Positions 14,513 to 18,776 of a stretch of 18,776 nucleotides of DNA are shown here, piece by piece. A program made the position numbers and the translations under genes. Location: positions 1 through 18,776 of the forward strand of contig CAKTAA010000042.1 in assembly GCA_934526185.1 (NCBI GenBank), read 5' to 3'. Under the pieces are notes generated by a model, which was given only the letters and a program-made list of their open reading frames with translations, was not told the DNA's origin and did no database searches. The stretch is from an uncultured Eubacteriales bacterium (GTDB taxonomy: Bacteria; Bacillota; Clostridia; Oscillospirales; CAG-272). Numbering within the stretch: position 1 is the stretch's first letter; each line of letters starts with the position of its first letter.

Positions 14513-14717
14513 ATTGATTTGCCGGAACGGTGCGGCAGCGGCCGGTAAAAATGAAAAACAATGATTTGAACAGGATATGTCTTCAGTCGTTTTGGTAAGA
14601 GGCCTCTCTTTGTTTATCGGCAGGAGTACGATTTCTATTGATGACAGAACAGCAAAACTGTATGTTTGGCAAGGGAAGGCGGTGCAGAACTGCGCCAATA
14701 CATAAAAATATTGTTTG

Positions 14718-14748
14718 TCGAATTTCTAACAAATATTTGTAGAATCGA
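14718..14748. promoter_or_regulatory. Palindromic site upstream of the glycosylase-like gene
   Basis: A perfect CAAATATTTG (14730-14739) is flanked by TTCTA (14724-14728) and TAGAA (14740-14744), and further out by TCGAA and TCGA. The whole 31-bp region is nearly symmetric, apart from one or two extra bases on the left. It lies about 40 bp before the ATG at 14786. No clean -35/-10 pair was found around it, so operator use is a guess. Confidence 0.3.
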
Positions 14749-14785
14749 TAAAACATATTAACATAATAAAAGGAGGCAGAGCTGT

Positions 14786-15613
14786 ATGATTGAAATACCA
14801 GAGGCTATGGTTCTTGCAGAGCAGTTACAAAAAACGTTGACGGGAAAAACCATTCACAGCCTGACAGCGAACGCGAATCCGCACGGGTTCGCTTGGTTTG
14901 AGGGCGATCCGGCATCGTATCCTGATAAGTTTATCGGTAAGTCTGTGACGGGCGCTTATGCGTACGGAGGTAAACTGCATCTTTCACTGACCGACGACTG
15001 CGGATTTATGTTTTGTGACGGCATTTCCCTCCGGTATATTACAAACGAAAAGAAGCTTCCCAAAAAGCACCAGCTTTTTTTCAATTTTGGCGACGGAACG
15101 TATCTGACCTGCAGCGTCTGTATGTATGGATGCCTGTTTGGGCACGAAGGAGAACTTCGGAACAACTATGATGTATTGGCGAGAAATGCGCCGTCAGTAC
15201 TTTCCGATGCATTCAGTCTTGAACACCTGATGGATCTGAGTAAAAATGTGAAGCAGGAAAAGACGTCGGTGAAAGCTCTGCTGGCCACCGCTCAGCGTAT
15301 TCCTGGGTTCGGAAACGGTGTTCTGCAGGATGTTCTGTTTTTATCCGGTCTGCATCCCAAACGCAAAGTGGAAACGCTGGAAAGGCAGGACTACGAAAAT
15401 CTGCTGTACAACATGAAAAGAACGCTTGCACAGATGACAGAGCTGGGCGGCAGAGATGTGGAAACCGATATATTCGGTGAAAAGGGACGGTATAAAACGC
15501 TGATGAGCAGAAATACATATCGGGCACCATGTCCGAAGTGCGGCGGCGTCGTTGTGAAGGAAGCGTATCTCGGCGGAAGCGTGTATTACTGCCCGACCTG
15601 TCAAAAGCTGTAA
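14786..15613 (+). CDS. Fpg/Nei (MutM-like) DNA glycosylase family protein lacking the catalytic Pro
   Basis: Family members remove oxidised bases from DNA using the N-terminal proline as nucleophile. The 275-aa protein has the beta-sandwich start, a helix-two-turn-helix with the typical phrase RIPGFGNGVLQDVLFLSG followed by HPKRK (about res 170-195), and a complete C-terminal zinc finger (C249, C252, C269, C272). It begins MIEIPEA where active enzymes have MPELPE, so the position of the catalytic Pro is Ile; the following Glu and a lysine in GGKLHL (K63) are kept. An AGGAGG-type site sits before ATG 14786. It may bind damaged DNA without cutting, or use another nucleophile. It stands alone between ychF and the NfeD gene. 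Confidence 0.85.
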   Translation: MIEIPEAMVLAEQLQKTLTGKTIHSLTANANPHGFAWFEGDPASYPDKFIGKSVTGAYAYGGKLHLSLTDDCGFMFCDGISLRYITNEKKLPKKHQLFFNFGDGTYLTCSVCMYGCLFGHEGELRNNYDVLARNAPSVLSDAFSLEHLMDLSKNVKQEKTSVKALLATAQRIPGFGNGVLQDVLFLSGLHPKRKVETLERQDYENLLYNMKRTLAQMTELGGRDVETDIFGEKGRYKTLMSRNTYRAPCPKCGGVVVKEAYLGGSVYYCPTCQKL

Positions 15614-15675
15614 AGACAAGGTAAAGAACGGGGAATGTCCGGATACGGCAGACGGAAAATACTGTGCGGTGCTTC

Positions 15676-15704
15676 TTGACTTTGCCTGAAATAATTGATA
15701 TACT
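15676..15704 (+). promoter_or_regulatory. Promoter for the NfeD-like gene
   Basis: TTGACT (15676-15681), 17 bp, TATACT (15699-15704), about 50 bp before the GTG at 15759. It probably also drives the genes that follow on this strand, at least up to 17115. Confidence 0.7.
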
Positions 15705-15758
15705 GAGTGTACAGCAGTACATAAATTAGGAAAGGTATTGTTGTGTGGGGGTGAAGAT

Positions 15759-16196
15759 GTGTTAACCGAATATATGCCATATATATGGCTGGCAGTTGCA
15801 GTGCTGAGCGTATTTGTCGAAGGGATGACAATGGGACTTGTGTCTATTTGGTTTGTGCCTGCCGGACTTGCGGCAATGGTTCTTGCCCTGTGCGGGGTTC
15901 CTCTGTGGATACAGACCACCGTTTTCTTTGCCGGTTCTATTTGTCTGATTTTTCTGTCGCGTACCCTGTTCCGAAAATACCTGAAGCCGAAACAAGTGCC
16001 GACAAATGCTGACAGAATCGTGGGGCAGGAAGGCATTGTAACGGAAGCGATTGACAATATAGCGGCGGTCGGACAAGTGAAAGTGGAGGGGCAGATTTGG
16101 ACAGCGAGAAGCGCAGAGCCTGAGGAAAAAATTTCGGAGGGCAGTATTGTTGAAATTGTCAGGATAGAGGGCGTGAAACTGATTGTACGGCGTTGA
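15759..16196 (+). CDS. NfeD-like membrane protein
   Basis: NfeD proteins partner SPFH (stomatin/flotillin-type) proteins in membrane microdomains. The 145-aa product has two or three closely spaced membrane helices (PYIWLAVAVLSVFVEGMTMG, IWFVPAGLAAMVLALCG, TVFFAGSICLIFLS) and a C-terminal OB-fold-like domain (IVGQEGIVTEAIDNIAAVGQ, VKVEGQIWTARS, GSIVEIVRIEGVKLIVRR), the classic short NfeD layout without the protease domain. The start is uncertain: GTG 15759 has GGGGGTGA close upstream; TTG 15738/15741 after AGGAAAGG and ATG 15774 are alternatives. An SPFH gene lies 1.1 kb downstream on the same strand, split from it by a DUF2726/CFI-box gene. Confidence 0.85.
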   Translation: MLTEYMPYIWLAVAVLSVFVEGMTMGLVSIWFVPAGLAAMVLALCGVPLWIQTTVFFAGSICLIFLSRTLFRKYLKPKQVPTNADRIVGQEGIVTEAIDNIAAVGQVKVEGQIWTARSAEPEEKISEGSIVEIVRIEGVKLIVRR

Positions 16197-16241
16197 AAGC
16201 CGAAACCGGGAGAAAACAGACGGAACAAGAGGGGGAGAAGG

Positions 16242-17115
16242 GTGCATCGTGAAATATGCGGTGCGGAATGCGGGAAATCCAGACTGTGCAATTCCTGCAG
16301 TGAGAAAAAAGACACAGGAGAGCCTATGAAAGCTTTCTGTTTCGACGAAAAAGCAGTCGGAGATTCGGATGAAACTTATCTCTATGAACTCAAGGCATCT
16401 TTGATGACGCCGAGTGAGCTTGAGTATTTTCAAATGCATCCAATCCGTTTTGCCGGAGGGCTATATTCTGCAGGCACAGGCGAATCTTGCCTCATTTATT
16501 AATAGAACCGACGGAGCACATTTCCGGAATGAATTGTACAGAAATGTTGATTTTCTCATTACTGATTTGTCGTATAAGCCCCGTCTTGTGCTTGAAATTA
16601 ATGATCGGACACATTTGACATCAGCCAGACGTGAACGGGATGAAAAAGTAAAGCACATTTGTGAGGAGGCTGGCATTCCCATTATCCGTTTGTGGACATC
16701 CTACGGCGTGAACCGGGAGTATATTCAGAAACGGATTGCCGAAGAACTTTCCTCCCTGCCGGTAAAACGAATTCACCATTTTACGGAAACAAAATCCGTA
16801 AAAGGCGGAACGGTTGTTCGTCCGGCGGAGCAGCGAGAGGAAAAGAAAAAAGGATGTTATATTGCGACCTGCGTATACGGTTCCTACGACAGTCCAAAGG
16901 TACGGATACTCAGAGAATATCGTGATACGATGCTTGCTGTACATTGGTGGGGACGTGCTTTTATTAAAATGTATTATACGGTTAGTCCTGTTTTGGTAAA
17001 GTATTTCGGCGAAAGAAAGTTTTTTCTGTCATTTTGGAGAAAACGGCTGAATTCCATTGTTCTGAAGCTTCAAAAGAACGGAATGGACGGTGACTCCTGC
17101 ACGGACTTGGATTAG
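16242..17115 (+). pseudogene. DUF2726 / CFI-box-CTERM protein gene with a one-base frameshift
   Basis: Two overlapping frames make one protein of about 290 aa. The first (16242-16502) has a small Cys cluster, ICGAECGKSRLCNSC, that looks like a zinc knuckle, then LYELKASLMTPSELEYF. The second takes over near 16430 with KCIQSVLPEGYILQAQANLA, a DUF2726 nuclease-like core (FRNELYRNVDFLITD, RLVLEINDRTHLTSARRERD, HICEEAGIPIIRLWTS), and a C-terminal CFI-box domain (GCYIATCVYGSYDSPKVRIL, WWGRAFIKMYYTVSP). Dropping one T of the TTTT at 16427-16430 restores the reading ELEYFKCIQ. The start at GTG 16242 has GGGGGAGAAGG upstream; ATG 16326 with AGGAG is also possible and would omit the Cys cluster. Domain names are from memory of these families; the function is unknown. 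Confidence 0.75.
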
Positions 17116-17226
17116 CGAGAATCCGGCTGAAAACAAACGTATGTTGCGTTCTATAATGAACGATTGTGTCGTAAACTTTTATGAAATGTTTTGAACTATA
17201 ATTTTGAAAAACAGGGGGAAAGAACT

Positions 17227-18153
17227 ATGCCATATCTTCTCATCATTCTCGCGGTTGTGGTTATTGTCATCATCGCAAACATCAAAATTGTGCCTCAGGC
17301 GCACGCCTATGTGGTCGAACGGCTGGGGGCATATTACAAGACATGGGGAACAGGCTTGCATTTTAAGGTGCCGTTTATCGATAAAATTGCAAAAAAGATA
17401 TCTCTCATGGAGCATGTCGCGGATTTTCCTCCGCAGCCGGTTATTACAAAGGATAATGTAAGAATGCAGATCGATACCGTTGTATTTTACCAGATCACTG
17501 ACTGCAAGCTGTTTGCTTACGGTGTGCAGAATCCTATGAGCGCAATTGAAAATCTGACGGCGACGACGCTCCGCAACATTATCGGCGAATTGGAGCTTGA
17601 CAATACGCTCACCTCCCGAGATATCATCAATACGAAAATGCGCGCCATTCTGGACGAGGCCACTGATCCGTGGGGGATTAAGGTCACGCGCGTGGAACTG
17701 AAAAATATAATGCCGCCGAAGGAAATCCAAGACGCTATGGAAAAGCAGATGAAGGCGGAAAGAGAACGCCGCGAATCCATCCTTAAAGCCGAGGGCGAAA
17801 AAAATTCTGCGATTCTGGTGGCGGAGGGCCGCAAACAATCGGCCATTTTGGATGCGGAAGCATCGAAGCAGGCTGCCATTCTCAGAGCGGAGGCCGAAAA
17901 GGAAGCGATGATTCGCCGGGCCGAAGGCGAGGCAGAGGCTATTCTGCAGGTGCAGGAGGCAACTGCAGAGGGTATCCGAAAAATCAACGAGTCAAACCCC
18001 ACTGAGGCGGTTATCGCTCTGAAGAGTTTGGAGGCCTTTGCGGCTGCGGCTGACGGTAAGGCTACAAAAATTATCATTCCGAGCAATGTGCAGGCTATGG
18101 CAGGTTTGGCAGCGACTATGAAGGAACTGATTGTCGATGACCGGAAGAACTGA
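17227..18153 (+). CDS. SPFH/band-7 (stomatin-prohibitin-like) membrane protein
   Basis: SPFH proteins assemble into ring-like oligomers on membranes and organise microdomains, often with NfeD. The 308-aa protein has an N-terminal membrane helix (res 1-20, PYLLIILAVVVIVIIANI), the SPFH domain (about res 22-165, AHAYVVERLGAYYKTWGTGL, KDNVRMQIDTVVFYQI, RNIIGELELDNTL) and a charged helix at about res 165-245. That helix includes five 11-residue units, each opening Ile-x-x-Ala-Glu or similar. A short hydrophobic C-terminal end follows. ATG 17227 has a GGGGGAA site about eight bases upstream; a longer in-frame start at 17191 gives a polar stretch ahead of the helix and is rejected. The nearby NfeD gene is the natural partner. 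It resembles the QmcA/slipin branch. Confidence 0.93.
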   Translation: MPYLLIILAVVVIVIIANIKIVPQAHAYVVERLGAYYKTWGTGLHFKVPFIDKIAKKISLMEHVADFPPQPVITKDNVRMQIDTVVFYQITDCKLFAYGVQNPMSAIENLTATTLRNIIGELELDNTLTSRDIINTKMRAILDEATDPWGIKVTRVELKNIMPPKEIQDAMEKQMKAERERRESILKAEGEKNSAILVAEGRKQSAILDAEASKQAAILRAEAEKEAMIRRAEGEAEAILQVQEATAEGIRKINESNPTEAVIALKSLEAFAAAADGKATKIIIPSNVQAMAGLAATMKELIVDDRKN

Positions 18154-18420
18154 TGCGGCTGCCGGACACTGTTTTGCAGCAGGCGCTGCGATGTTAAAAT
18201 CCTTTGAGCAATTTTAAAATGCCTTATTGGAGCAGTGGATGCGAAAAAGCACAAAACAACAATAAGATAAATTGAAAATATTTTGCAAAAAAGCAAGATG
18301 TCCTAAAGGAAGAATACCAAAACAACCGAATAGGAACAGAAAAGATGAATTCGTTTCAATACGAGCAGTCATAAAGACAATTTATAAACCGAGGTTCAAG
18401 GCAAACTGAATACGAAGAAG
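18154..18420. other. Non-coding gap with weak hairpins
   Basis: Between the SPFH gene and the next promoter I see no gene. A small GCAGC/GCTGC hairpin at about 18175-18190 and an A/T-only TTAAAAT/ATTTTAA inverted repeat near 18195-18219 follow the stop but are not convincing terminators. The rest, to 18420, is A-rich plus-strand sequence with only a few short frames. Confidence 0.4.
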
Positions 18421-18422
18421 AT

Positions 18423-18465
18423 AGGTGCATCTTAAGTATAATGCTTAAGATGCATCTCTTTTTAT
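18423..18465 (+). terminator. Rho-independent terminator-like hairpin
   Basis: The arms 18423-18436 and 18444-18457 (cores TGCATCTTAAG and CTTAAGATGCA) pair over 14 bp with one G-T pair around a 7-base loop, followed by CTTTTTAT. It lies 270 bp after the SPFH stop and directly before the promoter of the XRE gene, isolating that gene from upstream transcription. Confidence 0.75.
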
Positions 18466-18474
18466 ATCATTTGC

Positions 18475-18503
18475 TTGCATAATGCTATAGCGTATGATAT
18501 AAT
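18475..18503 (+). promoter_or_regulatory. Promoter for the XRE regulator
   Basis: TTGCAT (18475-18480), 17 bp, TATAAT (18498-18503), an almost consensus promoter ending 29 bp before the ATG at 18533. Its -35 lies right after the terminator-like hairpin. Confidence 0.78.
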
Positions 18504-18532
18504 ATAAAAAATTGTATATAGAGGTGGTTTGC

Positions 18533-18748
18533 ATGGATTTGAGTGAGGCAATTAAACAAGTACGGTTGCGGATGGGAATGTCCCAGGAGGGACTTGCTCG
18601 GGAGCTTCATGTTGGTTTTACCTCGGTGAACAGATGGGAAAATGGACATTCAAAACCGAACCAGATTGCTCGTCATGCTTTAATCAAGCTTTGCAGAGAT
18701 AACAATATAGATTCTGACTTAATTATGTTAATTGAAAAAATTAAATAG
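18533..18748 (+). CDS. Small XRE-family helix-turn-helix regulator
   Basis: The 71-aa protein is essentially one Cro/cI-type DNA-binding domain: SEAIKQVRLRMGMSQEGLAR, the recognition helix part FTSVNRWENGHSKPN, and a helical tail NNIDSDLIMLIEKIK. ATG 18533 has AGAGGTGG about six bases upstream; an in-frame TTG at 18512 is rejected because it falls in the leader. It has its own strong promoter and is followed after one base by another start codon, so it is likely the first gene of an operon that continues past the window edge. Single-domain XRE genes often lead accessory modules such as restriction, defence or toxin systems; here that is inference from position. Confidence 0.88.
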   Translation: MDLSEAIKQVRLRMGMSQEGLARELHVGFTSVNRWENGHSKPNQIARHALIKLCRDNNIDSDLIMLIEKIK

Positions 18749-18749
18749 G

Positions 18750-18776
18750 ATGATAGACAACCGCTATTCAACAGGT
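18750..18776 (+). CDS. Possible 5' end of the next gene (partial)
   Basis: ATG at 18750, one base after the XRE stop, opens a frame reading MIDNRYSTG up to the window end. The tight spacing suggests translational coupling with the XRE gene. Nine codons are too few to name it, and no independent ribosome site is visible. Confidence 0.3.

Noticed and set aside
14577..14705. A 42-codon ORF after ychF starting MSSVVLVRGL.
   Set aside because: No properly spaced ribosome site and no recognisable feature; likely chance.
15341..16439. Long minus-strand frames opposite the glycosylase and NfeD genes (324 and 225 codons).
   Set aside because: They are shadows of well-supported plus-strand genes, with low-complexity composition and no ribosome sites.
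1..18776. CRISPR arrays, tRNA or rRNA genes, insertion sequences and transposases.
   Set aside because: No regularly spaced direct repeats, no cloverleaf or rRNA-like stretch, and no transposase or integrase frame was seen on either strand.

Overview
The window looks like chromosomal DNA of a spore-forming, Gram-positive member of the Clostridia (Bacillota). The support is a GerW/YtfJ-type sporulation protein, a DacB-type D-Ala-D-Ala carboxypeptidase with signal peptide, a lipoprotein with a Gram-positive-style lipobox, strong AGGAGG-type ribosome binding sites, and many TTGnnn-17 bp-TATAAT promoters. Family assignments come from reading motifs by eye; no database search was run.

Layout. (1) Bases 60-1410 form a visibly AT-rich island. 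It has a strong promoter, a 345-aa regulator ending in an ArsR-like winged helix, a 36-aa peptide gene that looks like a ribosomally made peptide precursor, and a long hairpin. (2) Bases 1534-4845 (minus strand) hold gerW, dacB, rluB and a GNAT-like gene, a cell-envelope and sporulation neighbourhood. (3) Bases 4918-5628 hold a P-loop kinase-like gene broken by a one-base insertion. (4) Bases 5723-7931 (minus strand) are a TetR-ATPase-permease exporter operon with a 12-bp perfect palindrome just downstream of the tetR -10. Its -35 overlaps the -35 of a divergent promoter for (5), a 531-aa sigma-70-like protein (8116-9711) with a 370-residue C-terminal extension. (6) A two-TM protein and a lipoprotein of unknown function follow (10001-11272). 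(7) A thiolase whose GHP active-site motif reads GYP (11615-12754). (8) A roughly 450-bp non-coding stretch with hairpins and possible gene debris, then tandem promoters, a small ORF and ychF (13203-14512). (9) An Fpg/Nei-like glycosylase that lacks the catalytic N-terminal proline. (10) An NfeD-like protein, a frameshifted DUF2726/CFI-box gene and an SPFH (stomatin-like) protein (15759-18153). (11) At the right edge, a terminator-like hairpin, a strong promoter, a small XRE regulator and the first codons of another gene, possibly the start of an accessory system that continues outside.

How the genes work together. The dacB-gerW-rluB block fits spore cortex and envelope maturation plus ribosome modification. 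NfeD and SPFH proteins commonly act together in membrane microdomains. The TetR-ABC unit is a self-regulated exporter. The most novel-looking material is the regulator plus 36-aa peptide, the extended sigma factor, the two enzymes with altered catalytic residues, and the recurrence of single-base frameshifts in otherwise intact genes.
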